From contig NZ_AP028138.1 in assembly GCF_030297595.1 (NCBI RefSeq), forward strand, positions 744,001-808,000: a stretch of 64,000 nt of DNA, given 5' to 3'. Shown here one piece after another: positions 20,699 through 31,024 of the stretch. This DNA is from Polynucleobacter sp. HIN7 (GTDB lineage Bacteria > Pseudomonadota > Gammaproteobacteria > Burkholderiales > Burkholderiaceae). Every line of letters begins with the position of its first letter. Position 1 is the first letter of the stretch. The position numbers were made by a program, and so were the translations under genes. Below the pieces are notes generated by a model that saw only the letters and a list, made by a program, of their open reading frames with translations, had not been told where the DNA came from and searched no databases.

Positions 20699-20768
20699 TC
20701 GGTTAAGCCGTGTCGCAGATGGTTAAAACCACAGTTTTTTTCGGGTTACCCGATGAAAGGTGAGCATC
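20699..20768 (+). promoter_or_regulatory. sucA 5' leader with SD-proximal hairpins (candidate sucA RNA motif)
   Basis: Just before sucA, TCGGG-TTA-CCCGA (20741-20753) folds into a 5-bp hairpin four bases before the AAGG ribosome-binding site (20757-20760), preceded by smaller foldable segments (CGG...CCG at 20700-20710 and TGGT...ACCA at 20720-20731). A conserved sucA RNA leader motif is known in Burkholderiales; this position and layout fit it, but the match was not computed. The rest of the 303-bp gap from 20466 holds the two palindromes and presumably divergent promoters. Confidence 0.45.
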
Positions 20769-23624
20769 ATGATGCAGTCCTATAGAGGTTCCTCATACCT
20801 CTTCGGGGGTAATGCCCCCTACGTAGAAGAACTCTACGAGTCATATTTATTAGATCCCACATCCGTAGCGCAGCATTGGCGCGATTACTTTGATAATGTC
20901 GTTCAAGTTCCAGCCGTTGATGGTTCCAATGGACGCGATATTGCGCACGCCCCAATCGTGGCGTCATTTGCCGAACGCGCTAAGCAGGGCCCCATCAAAA
21001 CCATTCAGGATTCAGCCGATTCCGAGATGGGTCGTAAACGGGTGGCAGTTCAGCAGCTCATTGCTGCTTATCGTAACGTCGGTAATCGCTGGGCAAATTT
21101 AGATCCCTTGAAGCGCACCGAGCGCCCCGATATTCCGGAACTCAATCCATCGTTTTATGGATTTACCGATGGCGATATGGATATCGTCTTCAATACCAGC
21201 AATACCTTCTTTGGTAAAAACCAAATGACCTTGCGCGATTTGCTGCAAGCCTTGCGTGAGACCTATTGCGGCACTTTGGGTGCTGAGTTTATGTACATCG
21301 CTGATCAAAAGATCAAAAAATGGTGGCAAGAGAAATTAGAGTCGATCCGCTCAACGCCGAAGTTCACCAATGAGCAACGTCGTCAGATCTTGGATCGCTT
21401 AACTGCTGCTGAGGGGCTGGAGCGTTATCTACAAGCAAAGTATGTAGGTCAAAAGCGTTTCTCACTCGAGGGTGGCGACAGTTTTATTCCCTCCATGGAT
21501 GAGTTGATTCAAGGGGCAGGGAAACGAGGTGTGCAAGAGATAGTGATCGGTATGGCCCATCGTGGCCGCTTAAATGTGCTGGTCAACGTTCTAGGTAAAT
21601 CTCCCAAAGATCTCTTCGCTGAATTCGATCACACAGCCCCGGAGGATTTGCCAGCGGGTGATGTGAAGTATCACCAAGGATTCTCAAGCGATATCTCGAC
21701 CCCTGGTGGCCCAGTGCATCTATCGCTCGCCTTTAATCCATCCCACTTAGAAATTGTGAACCCTGTGGTAGAGGGTTCAGCCCGTGCACGAATGGAGCGC
21801 CGCAATGATCTCTCCGGCAGTCAAGTTTTGCCGGTCCTGGTTCATGGCGACGCTGCGATTGCAGGTCAGGGTGTGATGCAAGAGACTTTAGCCCTATCGG
21901 AAGTGCGCGGTTATTCCACGGGCGGCACGGTGCATATCGTGATTAATAACCAAATTGGTTTTACAACCTCCGACCCGCGTGATTTACGCTCGAGTCTGTA
22001 TTGCACCGACATCATGAAAACAATTGACGCACCGGTATTGCATGTCAATGGTGATGATCCGGAGGCGGTGGTATTGGCGACTCAACTTGCGCTTGAGTTC
22101 AGAACCCAGTTTAAGAAAGATGTTGCTGTCGACATTATTTGCTTCCGTAAATTAGGCCACAATGAGCAAGATACGCCAGCGATGACCCAACCCCTGATGT
22201 ACAGCATTATTGCGAAGCATCCTGGAACGCGTAAGTTGTATGCAGACCGGCTTGAAGCGCAAGGTGTGATTGCTCCTGGAGCTGGTGACGAGATGGTGAA
22301 AGCCTATCGTGCCGCAATGGATGCGGGCAAGCAAACGCTTGATCCAGTATTGAGCAATTTCAAAGGAAAGTTTGCGGTTGATTGGTCGCCGTTCTTAAAT
22401 AAGAAATGGACTGATCAAGCCGATACCGCTATTCCACTCACCGAGTGGAAGCGCTTAGCTGAAAAACTCTCCACCATTCCTGAAGACTTTAAGGCGCACC
22501 CCTTGGTTCAAAAGGTCTATGCAGACCGAGCTGCGATGGGTCGCGGTGAAATCAATGTGGACTGGGGGATGGGCGAGGCGATGGCCTTTGCTTCTTTGCT
22601 TGCGAGTGGTTATCCGATTCGTTTATCGGGTGAAGACAGCGGTCGCGGTACCTTTAGCCATCGTCATTCCGTATTGCATGATCAAAATCGCGAGAAGTGG
22701 GATATCGGCACGTATATCCCCTTGCAACATGTCAGCAAGGACCAGGCACCCTTTACGGTCATTGATTCCATCCTATCTGAAGAGGCAGTATTGGGATTTG
22801 AATATGGTTATGCAGCAGCTGAGCCCAATACACTCACGATCTGGGAAGCCCAGTTTGGTGACTTTGTGAATGGCGCCCAGGTTGTCATCGATCAGTTCAT
22901 TGCTTCTGGTGAGGTGAAATGGGGTCGAGTGAACGGCTTGGTGATGATGTTGCCACATGGTTACGAAGGTCAGGGCCCAGAGCACTCCTCGGCGCGTCTG
23001 GAGCGCTTTATGCAGTTGTGCGCTGATACCAATATGCAAGTGGTTCAACCCACGACCGCATCGCAAATCTTCCACCTCTTGCGTCGTCAGATGATTCGGC
23101 AATTTAGAAAGCCACTGATCATCATGACGCCTAAATCCTTACTGCGTCATAAAGATGCTGCCTCACCGCTCATTGAGTTCACCAAAGGTGATTTTCAGAC
23201 GGTGATTCCAGAGCAAGACGATTCGCTCGATCCCAAAAAGGTGGAGCGTTTGATCGTTTGTTCGGGTAAGGTTTATTTCGACTTGGTCAAGCAGCGCACC
23301 GATAAGAAGATTGATAACGTGGCGATTGTTCGCATTGAGCAGCTGTATCCATTCCCCCATAAGGCGGTTGCAAATATCATCAAGTCTTACCCCAATCTCA
23401 CTGAGCTGGTGTGGTGTCAAGACGAGCCACAAAATCAGGGTGCTTGGTTCTTCGTGCAACATAATTTGCTCGAGAACATGGGTGAAGGTATGCGCCTTGG
23501 TTATGCCGGTCGACCTGCATCGGCCTCGCCAGCTGTCGGATATGCCCATTTGCACCAGAGTCAGCAAAAGGCATTACTCACCGCAGCGTTTGCCAAGCTC
23601 AAAGGATTTGTGGCCACCAAATAG
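20769..23624 (+). CDS. sucA: 2-oxoglutarate dehydrogenase E1 component
   Basis: About 951 residues. This is the thiamine-diphosphate E1 that decarboxylates 2-oxoglutarate in the TCA cycle and transfers succinyl to the E2 lipoyl group. The N-terminal SYLFGGNAPYVEELYESYLLDP is the E1o-specific peripheral helix that binds E2/E3. GMAHRGRLNVLVNVLGK, VHIVINNQIGFTTSDPRD, RLSGEDSGRGTFSHRHSVLHDQ and the ThDP-site FGYAAAEP-like region are all present. The ATG at 20769, 8 bases past AAGG, is preferred to the GTG at 20760. sucB and lpdA follow in one operon. Confidence 0.96.
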   Translation: MMQSYRGSSYLFGGNAPYVEELYESYLLDPTSVAQHWRDYFDNVVQVPAVDGSNGRDIAHAPIVASFAERAKQGPIKTIQDSADSEMGRKRVAVQQLIAAYRNVGNRWANLDPLKRTERPDIPELNPSFYGFTDGDMDIVFNTSNTFFGKNQMTLRDLLQALRETYCGTLGAEFMYIADQKIKKWWQEKLESIRSTPKFTNEQRRQILDRLTAAEGLERYLQAKYVGQKRFSLEGGDSFIPSMDELIQGAGKRGVQEIVIGMAHRGRLNVLVNVLGKSPKDLFAEFDHTAPEDLPAGDVKYHQGFSSDISTPGGPVHLSLAFNPSHLEIVNPVVEGSARARMERRNDLSGSQVLPVLVHGDAAIAGQGVMQETLALSEVRGYSTGGTVHIVINNQIGFTTSDPRDLRSSLYCTDIMKTIDAPVLHVNGDDPEAVVLATQLALEFRTQFKKDVAVDIICFRKLGHNEQDTPAMTQPLMYSIIAKHPGTRKLYADRLEAQGVIAPGAGDEMVKAYRAAMDAGKQTLDPVLSNFKGKFAVDWSPFLNKKWTDQADTAIPLTEWKRLAEKLSTIPEDFKAHPLVQKVYADRAAMGRGEINVDWGMGEAMAFASLLASGYPIRLSGEDSGRGTFSHRHSVLHDQNREKWDIGTYIPLQHVSKDQAPFTVIDSILSEEAVLGFEYGYAAAEPNTLTIWEAQFGDFVNGAQVVIDQFIASGEVKWGRVNGLVMMLPHGYEGQGPEHSSARLERFMQLCADTNMQVVQPTTASQIFHLLRRQMIRQFRKPLIIMTPKSLLRHKDAASPLIEFTKGDFQTVIPEQDDSLDPKKVERLIVCSGKVYFDLVKQRTDKKIDNVAIVRIEQLYPFPHKAVANIIKSYPNLTELVWCQDEPQNQGAWFFVQHNLLENMGEGMRLGYAGRPASASPAVGYAHLHQSQQKALLTAAFAKLKGFVATK

Positions 23625-23674
23625 GTGGTATGTACAGAACAGCGATTTAATCTAACTTATTCATAGGACATATC

Positions 23675-24880
23675 ATGGCTTTATTTGACGTAAAGGTTCC
23701 ACAACTCTCCGAATCCGTTGCTGAAGCAACTCTCTTGCAGTGGAAGAAAAAACCGGGCGATGCCGTAGCCCAAGACGAGATCTTGATTGAGATCGAAACC
23801 GACAAGGTGGTGTTGGAAGTACCCGCTCCATCCGCAGGGGTGATGGCTGAGATTTTGGTTGCCGATGGTGGAACCGTGGTGGCAGATCAGGTGATCGCCA
23901 AGATTGATAGCGAAGGCAGGGCGACTGCAGCACCCGCACCAGCCACAGCAGCAGCTCCCGCTAAAGCCCCAGCTGCTGCAGCTTCTGCAGACAAGGGCTC
24001 AATCGCGGCACCCTCTGCAGCCAAACTCATGGCTGAAAATAATCTAACGGCCAATCAAGTTGCTGGTACCGGTCGTGATGGTCGTGTAACGAAGGGTGAT
24101 GTACAAAATGCGATCGCAGGCGGTGCTAAGCCCGCAATGAGTGCTGCACCATTGCCGATGTCGAGTGTCTCATTAGGCGAGCGGACTGAAGAGCGAGTTC
24201 CGATGACTCGTCTGCGTGCGCGCATTGCCGAGCGCCTCCTCGAATCTCAAGCCAATAATGCGATCTTGACCACCTTCAATGAGGTCAATATGGCTCCTGT
24301 GATTGCCATGCGCTCCCGCTACAAAGACGTCTTTGAAAAAACCCATGGTGTGAAGTTAGGGTTTATGTCTTTCTTTGTGAAAGCTGCTACCTATGCGTTG
24401 AAGAAGTACCCGATTCTGAATGCATCGGTTGATGGTAACGACATCGTCTACCACGGTTACTTTGATATTGGCATTGCGGTAAGCTCGCCACGAGGTCTCG
24501 TGGTGCCCATCTTGCGTAATGTTGATCAAATGACCTTAGCTGAGATTGAAAAGCAAATTGCGGAGTATGGCAATAAAGCGCGCGAGGGTAAGTTAAGCAT
24601 TGAAGAGCTTACCGGTGGAACTTTCTCTATCTCCAATGGCGGCGTATTTGGTTCGATGCTCTCAACCCCCATTATTAATCCACCACAATCAGCCATCCTC
24701 GGAATCCACGCTACCAAGGAGCGCGCTGTCGTGGAGGACGGACAAATCGTGATTCGTCCGATTAACTATCTGGCCCTCTCGTATGACCATCGGATTATTG
24801 ATGGTCGCGAGGCAGTTCTCGGTCTAGTGGCAATGAAGGAGCTATTAGAAGACCCAGCTCGTTTACTACTTGATCTGTAA
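23675..24880 (+). CDS. sucB: dihydrolipoamide succinyltransferase, 2-oxoglutarate dehydrogenase E2
   Basis: A 401-residue core of the 2-oxoglutarate dehydrogenase complex. A single lipoyl domain (about residues 1-76) holds the modified lysine K44 in [11 protein letters not shown]; an Ala/Pro/Lys flexible linker follows (about 85-105), then a peripheral subunit-binding domain ([33 protein letters not shown], about 108-143) and the acyltransferase core ending with catalytic [11 protein letters not shown]. It lies 50 bp after sucA with an AGGA site. Confidence 0.96.
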   Translation: MALFDVKVPQLSESVAEATLLQWKKKPGDAVAQDEILIEIETDKVVLEVPAPSAGVMAEILVADGGTVVADQVIAKIDSEGRATAAPAPATAAAPAKAPAAAASADKGSIAAPSAAKLMAENNLTANQVAGTGRDGRVTKGDVQNAIAGGAKPAMSAAPLPMSSVSLGERTEERVPMTRLRARIAERLLESQANNAILTTFNEVNMAPVIAMRSRYKDVFEKTHGVKLGFMSFFVKAATYALKKYPILNASVDGNDIVYHGYFDIGIAVSSPRGLVVPILRNVDQMTLAEIEKQIAEYGNKAREGKLSIEELTGGTFSISNGGVFGSMLSTPIINPPQSAILGIHATKERAVVEDGQIVIRPINYLALSYDHRIIDGREAVLGLVAMKELLEDPARLLLDL

Positions 24881-24890
24881 GGAGTAAACC

Positions 24891-26327
24891 ATGAGCCAAG
24901 TATTTGATGTGCTAGTAATTGGAGCTGGCCCCGGTGGTTACATCGCGGCGATTCGGGCTGCGCAGTTGGGATTTAAGGTGGCGTGTGCAGAGTCGAATCC
25001 ATACGCAGATCCCAAAGGGGAGCCTCGACTGGGCGGCACTTGTTTGAACGTAGGCTGTATTCCTTCGAAAGCCTTGTTAGCATCCTCTGAAGAGTTTGAG
25101 AAGATTGGCCATCATGTGGCTAATCACGGTATCCAAGTGGGTAGCGTGAGCATTGATATCAAAAAAATGCTGGCCCGCAAGGATGAGATCGTCAACAAAA
25201 TGACCGGCGGCATTAGTTTTCTGTTTCGCAAAAATAAAGTCACCAGTATCAAAGGGCACGCTTCCTTTGTTGGTAAAACCGCAGATGGTTATCAAATCAA
25301 GATTACCGGTAAAGACGCCGGAACCATTAGCGCTAAGAATGTCATTATTGCGACGGGCTCAAAGGCCAGACATCTTCCCAACATCCCAGTGGATAACGTA
25401 CTGGTTTGCGATAACGAGGGTGCGCTTAAATTTGACTCTCTACCCAAACGCTTGGGCGTGATTGGCGCTGGTGTGATTGGTCTTGAGCTTGGTTCAGTGT
25501 GGCGCCGCGTTGGCTCCCAGGTCACGGTCCTCGAAGCCTTGCCAAGCTTCTTGGGCGCTTGTGATGACGGAATTGCAAAAGAAGCTAAAAAGATTTTCAC
25601 TAAGCAAGGTCTTGATATTCATATGGGCGTCAAGATTGATGGTGTGAAGGCCGACAAGAAGGGCGTGGTGGTTTCCTATCAGGACAGCACAGGTAAACCC
25701 CAAAAGCTGGAATGCGATCGCTTGATTGTTTCAGTCGGCCGTGTGCCCAATACTGAAGGACTCAATCTAGAGGCCATCCAGGTCAAAACTGATGAGCGGG
25801 GATTTATCCCCATCAATGACCATACCTGTGCTACTACAGCACCTGGGGTCTATGCGATTGGTGACGTGGTCCGTGGACCAATGCTTGCTCATAAGGCCGA
25901 GGATGAAGGGGTGCTTGTGGCCGAGTTACTGGCTGGTCAAAAACCACATATTGATTACAACTGTATTCCATGGGTGATTTACACCGACCCAGAGATTGCA
26001 TGGGTTGGTAAAACTGAGCAACAACTCAAAGCCGAAGGACGTCCCTATAAGGCGGGCCAGTTCCCGTTCATGGCTAATGGCCGTGCACTTGGGATGGATC
26101 GTGCTGATGGCTTCGTCAAAATCCTAGCGGATGCCAAAACGGATGAGGTTCTGGGGGTACATATTATTGGCCCCAATGCTTCGGATCTAATTGCGGAAGC
26201 CGCGCTCGCGATGGAGTTCAAAGCAGCTGCTGAAGACATTGCTCGTGTTTGCCATCCACATCCTAGCTTATCGGAGGTTATGCGCGAAGCAGCTTTAGCA
26301 ACGGATCAACGCGCACTCAATATGTAA
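24891..26327 (+). CDS. lpdA: dihydrolipoamide dehydrogenase (E3)
   Basis: A 478-residue flavoenzyme that reoxidises E2 dihydrolipoamide with NAD+. The FAD motif [19 protein letters not shown] (about 8-26), redox-active disulfide [16 protein letters not shown] (about 47-62), NAD-binding [16 protein letters not shown] and the C-terminal catalytic [14 protein letters not shown] are all present. GGAG precedes the ATG and the gap from sucB is 10 bp. Because it lies in the sucAB operon it serves 2-oxoglutarate dehydrogenase; other 2-oxoacid complexes may share it. Confidence 0.96.
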   Translation: MSQVFDVLVIGAGPGGYIAAIRAAQLGFKVACAESNPYADPKGEPRLGGTCLNVGCIPSKALLASSEEFEKIGHHVANHGIQVGSVSIDIKKMLARKDEIVNKMTGGISFLFRKNKVTSIKGHASFVGKTADGYQIKITGKDAGTISAKNVIIATGSKARHLPNIPVDNVLVCDNEGALKFDSLPKRLGVIGAGVIGLELGSVWRRVGSQVTVLEALPSFLGACDDGIAKEAKKIFTKQGLDIHMGVKIDGVKADKKGVVVSYQDSTGKPQKLECDRLIVSVGRVPNTEGLNLEAIQVKTDERGFIPINDHTCATTAPGVYAIGDVVRGPMLAHKAEDEGVLVAELLAGQKPHIDYNCIPWVIYTDPEIAWVGKTEQQLKAEGRPYKAGQFPFMANGRALGMDRADGFVKILADAKTDEVLGVHIIGPNASDLIAEAALAMEFKAAAEDIARVCHPHPSLSEVMREAALATDQRALNM

Positions 26328-26328
26328 G

Positions 26329-27432
26329 TTGAAAGTCGCTGACTTTTACTACCAAGAGTGTAAAGCGCGCGGTTATCAGCCAGATCCTGCGCAGGAGCGA
26401 GCCATTGCTCGGTTGCAGCAATGCGAAGATCAGTGGGTCGCTTATAAAGAGATTCGGAGTAACGCGCTTACTAAAAAACTCTTTCACCCCGAGTTACCCC
26501 GTGGGGTTTACTTATGGGGTGGGGTGGGCCGCGGTAAATCCTTTTTGATGGATTGTTTCTACGAGGCATCTCCCGTTCAAAAGAAAATCCGGATTCATTT
26601 TCATGAGTTCATGCGCGAGGTTCATCGTGAACTCCATGAGCTTTCAGGATTAGCCGATCCTCTCGATGAGTTAGCCAAACGCATCTCCGATCGATATCGC
26701 TTAATTTGCTTTGATGAGTTTCATATTAACGATATTGCCGATGCCATGATCATGTATCGCCTCTTAAAGGCTTTATTCATTGATCGAGTGCAGTTCATCA
26801 TGACCTCCAACTATCGACCGGATCAGCTCTATCCCAATGGTCTGCATCGTGATCGACTATTACCCGCCATTAAGCTCTTGGAGGAAAAACTGGATATCTT
26901 GAATGTCGATGCAGGCAGTGATTACCGACAAATTCAGATGACGCGGATTCAGGCTTACTTAACCCCTTTAAATGAAACAACCCATCGGCAGATGGAAGAT
27001 TATTTTCATGAGCTAATCGGCAAACAAATCGAGGCCACGAACCGCACCCTCAAAATTGAGTCCCGCGAGATCCGAGCTTTGCATTTGGCTGAAGGCGTCG
27101 TTTGGTTTGACTTCCAAACCCTCTGCGTGGGCCCGCGGTCTCAAAATGATTATTTGGAGATTGCCAATACGTTTCACACGGTGATGGTCTCTGAGGTGCC
27201 GTATATGCCCCCGCGTTTAACCAATGAGGCCAGACGCTTTATTTGGCTGATTGATGTGCTGTATGACCATCGGGTGAAATTAATTATGTCTGCTGAGGTG
27301 CCCCCCGATCAGCTCTACACCGAGGGGCAGGTTGCCAGTGAATTTGCTCGAACCGTATCGCGTTTAATGGAGATGCAGTCTCGGGAATACATTGAGGCAC
27401 CGCGTCGCCTGATTAATGCTCAACTGACCTAA
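26329..27432 (+). CDS. zapE: cell division protein ZapE (AFG1-like ATPase)
   Basis: A 367-residue AAA-type ATPase. The Walker A motif is GGVGRGKS (about residues 64-71), Walker B is LICFDEFHINDIADAMI, and TSNYRPDQLYPNGLHRDRLLPAI is the AFG1/ZapE sensor region. In E. coli ZapE acts at the Z-ring and affects FtsZ stability under stress. It starts at TTG one base after the lpdA stop. The lpdA-zapE order recurs in betaproteobacteria. Confidence 0.92.
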   Translation: MKVADFYYQECKARGYQPDPAQERAIARLQQCEDQWVAYKEIRSNALTKKLFHPELPRGVYLWGGVGRGKSFLMDCFYEASPVQKKIRIHFHEFMREVHRELHELSGLADPLDELAKRISDRYRLICFDEFHINDIADAMIMYRLLKALFIDRVQFIMTSNYRPDQLYPNGLHRDRLLPAIKLLEEKLDILNVDAGSDYRQIQMTRIQAYLTPLNETTHRQMEDYFHELIGKQIEATNRTLKIESREIRALHLAEGVVWFDFQTLCVGPRSQNDYLEIANTFHTVMVSEVPYMPPRLTNEARRFIWLIDVLYDHRVKLIMSAEVPPDQLYTEGQVASEFARTVSRLMEMQSREYIEAPRRLINAQLT

Positions 27433-27441
27433 AATAGGGTC

Positions 27442-28290
27442 ATGAGTATGCCAATTCCTATTAATGCCGATTTGCATTGCCACTCGGTGGTCTCCGATGG
27501 CACCTTAACGCCAGAGGAATTGGCCTTGCGTGCCCATCAAAATGGGGTGCATCTGTGGTCATTGACCGATCATGATGTCCTAGGCGGTCAGGAGCGTGCC
27601 CGTCAAGCCGCTCTTAATTTGGGCATGGACTATTTATCGGGAGTCGAGATCTCCATTAGTTGGATGGGGCAAACCGTCCATATTGTTGGTTTGGGATTTG
27701 ATGCCAGTAACTCAATCTTGCAAGAGGGCTTGCGTGCTACGCGCGATGGTCGAGAAGAGCGAGCTCGTCAAATGGCAGCCCAACTTGCGCAAATTGGGAT
27801 TGAAAATAGCTATGAGGGCGCCCTCAAGTTTGCAGGCAACCCAGAGCTTATTGCCCGCACCCACTTTGCACGCTTTTTGGTGGAGCAAAATGTCTGTCGT
27901 GATATGGATGAGGTATTCAGAAAATACTTGGTCGCCGGTAAACCCGGTTATGTCTCGCATCGTTGGGCAAGCTTGGATCAGGCGGTCGAGTGGATTAGGG
28001 GTGCTGGTGGCGAAGCGGTTATTGCACACCCCGGTCGCTATCGCCTAAATGCGATGCAAATGGATGAGCTCTATGCCCGCTTTAAGGATCTTGGGGGTGC
28101 TGGTATTGAAGTGGTGACCGGTAGCCATAGCCCCAATCAATACCAAACCTATGCGAAGGTTGCCGAGCGCTATGGCTTTATGGCCTCACGTGGCTCTGAT
28201 TTTCATGATCCGCAGGAGAGCGATATTGATTTGGGGAATCTTCCTCATCTTCCTGAGCACCTCAAGCCCATTTGGTCGGCCTTTCATTAA
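27442..28290 (+). CDS. PHP-domain phosphoesterase, YciV/RNase AM-like
   Basis: A 282-residue protein with PHP metal-binding motifs: NADLHCHSVVSDG (HxH), LTDHDVLGG, VEISISWMGQTVHIVG, VIAHPGRY and a late GSDFHDP. The E. coli relative YciV degrades nucleoside 3',5'-bisphosphates and trims 5' ends of RNA. Its position just before trpS matches the widely conserved yciV-trpS neighbourhood. The ATG gives a natural start; the gap from zapE is 9 bp. Confidence 0.88.
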   Translation: MSMPIPINADLHCHSVVSDGTLTPEELALRAHQNGVHLWSLTDHDVLGGQERARQAALNLGMDYLSGVEISISWMGQTVHIVGLGFDASNSILQEGLRATRDGREERARQMAAQLAQIGIENSYEGALKFAGNPELIARTHFARFLVEQNVCRDMDEVFRKYLVAGKPGYVSHRWASLDQAVEWIRGAGGEAVIAHPGRYRLNAMQMDELYARFKDLGGAGIEVVTGSHSPNQYQTYAKVAERYGFMASRGSDFHDPQESDIDLGNLPHLPEHLKPIWSAFH

Positions 28291-28309
28291 ATAAGCGACA
28301 ATCCACTTT

Positions 28310-29512
28310 ATGTTTGCAGAACGCGTTTTATCCGGCATGCGTCCCACGGGCGCCTTGCATTTAGGTCATTACCATGGCGTCCTTAAAAATTGGGTTCGCC
28401 TTCAGGCTGAATACCCCTGTTTCTTCTTTGTCGCTGACTGGCATGCATTGACAACCCACTATGAGACCCCTGAGGTGATTCAGGAGTCGGTCTGGGAGAT
28501 GGTGATCGATTGGTTAGCGGCGGGAGTGGATCCCAATCAAGCCACATTATTTATTCAGAGTCGGGTCCCAGAGCATTCAGAGTTATTTCTACTGCTAGCG
28601 ATGGGCACACCCTTGGGCTGGTTAGAACGTGTGCCCACCTATAAAGACCAGATCGAGAAACTCAAAGAAAAAGATCTGCAGACCTATGGCTTTCTGGGCT
28701 ATCCCTTGCTGCAAGCAGCCGATATTTTGATCTATCGAGCACTCTACGTTCCAGTGGGTGAGGACCAAGTTCCTCATGTGGAGATGACCCGTGAAGTCGC
28801 GCGGCGCTTTAACCATTTGTATGGTCGAGAACTAGGCTTTGAAGAGAAAGCCCTTGAGGCGGTCAAGAAATTAGGCAGCAAGCGCGCCAAACTCTACCTA
28901 GAGCTGCGTAATGCCTATCAGGAGCGAGGTGAAGATGAGGCACTCATGCAAGCCCAAGCGCTCTTGCAAGAGGCGCAAAGTCTATCGATGGGTGACCGTG
29001 AGCGTTTATTTGGATACCTCGAGGGTGCGCGCAAGATCATTTTGGTCGAGCCCCAGGCTTTGTTAACCGAAGCGGCGCGGATGCCAGGTCTTGATGGGCA
29101 AAAGATGTCGAAGTCCTACGCCAATACGATTGCCATTCGGGAGGCGCCTGAGGAGGTGATCCGCTTGGTGCGGACCATGCCAACTGATCCTGCTAGGGTA
29201 CGACGCACTGACCCCGGTAACCCAGCCAATTGCCCCCTATGGCAGTTTCATCAGGTGTATTCGGACCAAACGACGAAAGACTGGGCTCAGAAGGGCTGTC
29301 AATCCGCAAGCATTGGCTGCCTAGACTGTAAACAACCCGTGATTGATGCCATTTTGCGAGAGCAACAACCCATGTTTGAACGAGCACAGCAATATCTAGA
29401 CGATCCTAGCCTATTGCGCTCCATCATTGCCGATGGTTCGGACAAGGCGCGTAAGGTTGCCCAAGAAACCATGCGGGATGTGCGTGAGGCCATGGGACTA
29501 GACGTTGATTGA
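28310..29512 (+). CDS. trpS: tryptophanyl-tRNA synthetase
   Basis: A 400-residue class I synthetase with HLGHY (HIGH-like, about residues 18-22) and KMSKS (about 264-268). It is about 65 residues longer than E. coli TrpRS because of an insert around residues 185-250 (KKLGSKRAKLYLELRNAYQE...), a feature I associate with the long TrpRS of some betaproteobacteria. VADWHALTTHY and GYPLLQAADILIYRA are conserved core parts. The stop overlaps the TTG of the next gene (TTGA). Confidence 0.94.
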   Translation: MFAERVLSGMRPTGALHLGHYHGVLKNWVRLQAEYPCFFFVADWHALTTHYETPEVIQESVWEMVIDWLAAGVDPNQATLFIQSRVPEHSELFLLLAMGTPLGWLERVPTYKDQIEKLKEKDLQTYGFLGYPLLQAADILIYRALYVPVGEDQVPHVEMTREVARRFNHLYGRELGFEEKALEAVKKLGSKRAKLYLELRNAYQERGEDEALMQAQALLQEAQSLSMGDRERLFGYLEGARKIILVEPQALLTEAARMPGLDGQKMSKSYANTIAIREAPEEVIRLVRTMPTDPARVRRTDPGNPANCPLWQFHQVYSDQTTKDWAQKGCQSASIGCLDCKQPVIDAILREQQPMFERAQQYLDDPSLLRSIIADGSDKARKVAQETMRDVREAMGLDVD

Positions 29513-30096
29513 TCACGAATCACGTGCACGCCACTCTAGAAACTGCTTCCCCTTGGATTGCTCAGTACGCTGACCTGATTGTTCCTGGGGGTAAGGTCTT
29601 GGATCTTGCCAGTGGTGGTGGACGTCATGCCATCTACCTCGCTAATAAGGGTTTCATGGTGTTGGCAGTTGATCGTGATCAGGAGTCTCTGGCGCGCATT
29701 CAGCATGATTTTGTAATGACCCAGCCAATGGATCTTGAAGGGGAGGCATGGCCTTTGCCCGAATCCGAGTTTGGTAAGTGGAATGCCATCGTGGTGAGCA
29801 ACTATCTTTACCGTCCTTACTTGGATCAATTGCCACATCTTTTGGAAGAGGGCGGCATCTTGCTTTATGAGACCTTTGCAATTGGTAATGAAGAATTTGG
29901 CAAACCCTCAAACCCAAACTTTTTACTCCAGCATGGCGAATTATTGGATCTCGCCAGGCGACATGATCTGCATGTGGTCGCCTATCAGGATGGCTATCGT
30001 GAGATGCCCAAGCCAGCCATGGTTCAAAGCCTATGCGCTAGTCGGGGACTGCCCAAAATACGCCATCCGTTACAATTCAATGCGACAGTCGCTTAA
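29509..30096 (+). CDS. class I SAM-dependent methyltransferase
   Basis: A 195-residue Rossmann-type methyltransferase. Motif I is VLDLASGGGRHAIYLA (about residues 31-46), followed by the acidic end of strand 2 (VLAVDRDQESL). AIVVSNYLYRPYLDQLPHLLEEGGILLYETFA is the usual motif IV-V region; the TehB-like HAIYLA and LYETF features suggest a small-molecule target, but none can be assigned. A TTG start inside the trpS stop is used, with GTG at 29524 as an alternative. Confidence 0.85.
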   Translation: MITNHVHATLETASPWIAQYADLIVPGGKVLDLASGGGRHAIYLANKGFMVLAVDRDQESLARIQHDFVMTQPMDLEGEAWPLPESEFGKWNAIVVSNYLYRPYLDQLPHLLEEGGILLYETFAIGNEEFGKPSNPNFLLQHGELLDLARRHDLHVVAYQDGYREMPKPAMVQSLCASRGLPKIRHPLQFNATVA

Positions 30097-30109
30097 TCCA
30101 TAAAGCCCT

Positions 30110-31009
30110 ATGAAATCAGCCATGATGACCGGAAGTATGGTTGCAATTGCAACCCCAATGCACGAAGACGGTAGTCTTGATTACCCCGCATTGCGCTCCT
30201 TGCTCGACTGGCATGTGAGCGAGGGTACCGATGCGATTGTGATCGTTGGCACCAGTGGTGAGTCACCTACGGTCTCGGTTGAGGAACACTGTGAGTTGAT
30301 CCGGATTACTGTTGAACATATCAATGGGCGTATCGCAGTCATTGCTGGAACTGGCGGCAACTCCACCCGAGAAGCGATTGAATTAACCGAATACGCTAAG
30401 AAGGTGGGTGCGGATGCTAGCTTGCAAGTGGTGCCGTATTACAACAAGCCTACGCAAGAGGGAATGTACGCCCACTTTAAAACGATCGCCGAGCGCGTCG
30501 ATCTGCCGGTCATTTTGTATAACGTTCCTGGACGCACGGTCGCTGATCTTGCCAACGAGACCACCGTACGGTTGGCACAAGTGCCGGGCGTGATTGGGAT
30601 TAAAGATGCGACAGGTAATCTAGAGCGCGGCTCGCTCCTACTGGCCGAGCTTAAAAGTAAACAACTGAACCAGTTTGCGGTTTATTCTGGGGATGATCTA
30701 ACCGCGATATTCTTAATGCTGATGGGTGGGCATGGCAATATCTCGGTCACTGCCAATGTGGCACCTCGTTTGATGAGCGAACTTTGCAAAGCAGCGATCG
30801 CAGGGGATGCCAAGCGCGCGCGAGAGATTCAGTATCAATTGTTGGCAGTTCACAAGATGATGTTTATCGAGGCTAATCCCATACCCGTGAAATGGGCCTT
30901 GCATCAGATGGGTAAGATTCCAGCCGGAATTCGGTTACCATTGACGCCACTTAGCGAGCCATTGCGTGAGCCATTGCGTCAGGCACTAGGCCAAGCCGGC
31001 TTGCTGTAA
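30110..31009 (+). CDS. dapA: 4-hydroxy-tetrahydrodipicolinate synthase
   Basis: A 299-residue enzyme that condenses pyruvate and aspartate semialdehyde on the lysine/diaminopimelate route. [42 protein letters not shown], catalytic Tyr in YNVPGRT and Schiff-base Lys in [11 protein letters not shown] are all present. bamC follows 15 bp later, the same dapA-bamC (nlpB) pair as in E. coli. Aspartokinase of the same pathway is at 43524. Confidence 0.96.
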   Translation: MKSAMMTGSMVAIATPMHEDGSLDYPALRSLLDWHVSEGTDAIVIVGTSGESPTVSVEEHCELIRITVEHINGRIAVIAGTGGNSTREAIELTEYAKKVGADASLQVVPYYNKPTQEGMYAHFKTIAERVDLPVILYNVPGRTVADLANETTVRLAQVPGVIGIKDATGNLERGSLLLAELKSKQLNQFAVYSGDDLTAIFLMLMGGHGNISVTANVAPRLMSELCKAAIAGDAKRAREIQYQLLAVHKMMFIEANPIPVKWALHQMGKIPAGIRLPLTPLSEPLREPLRQALGQAGLL

Positions 31010-31024
31010 TTTCTTTAGGATCGA

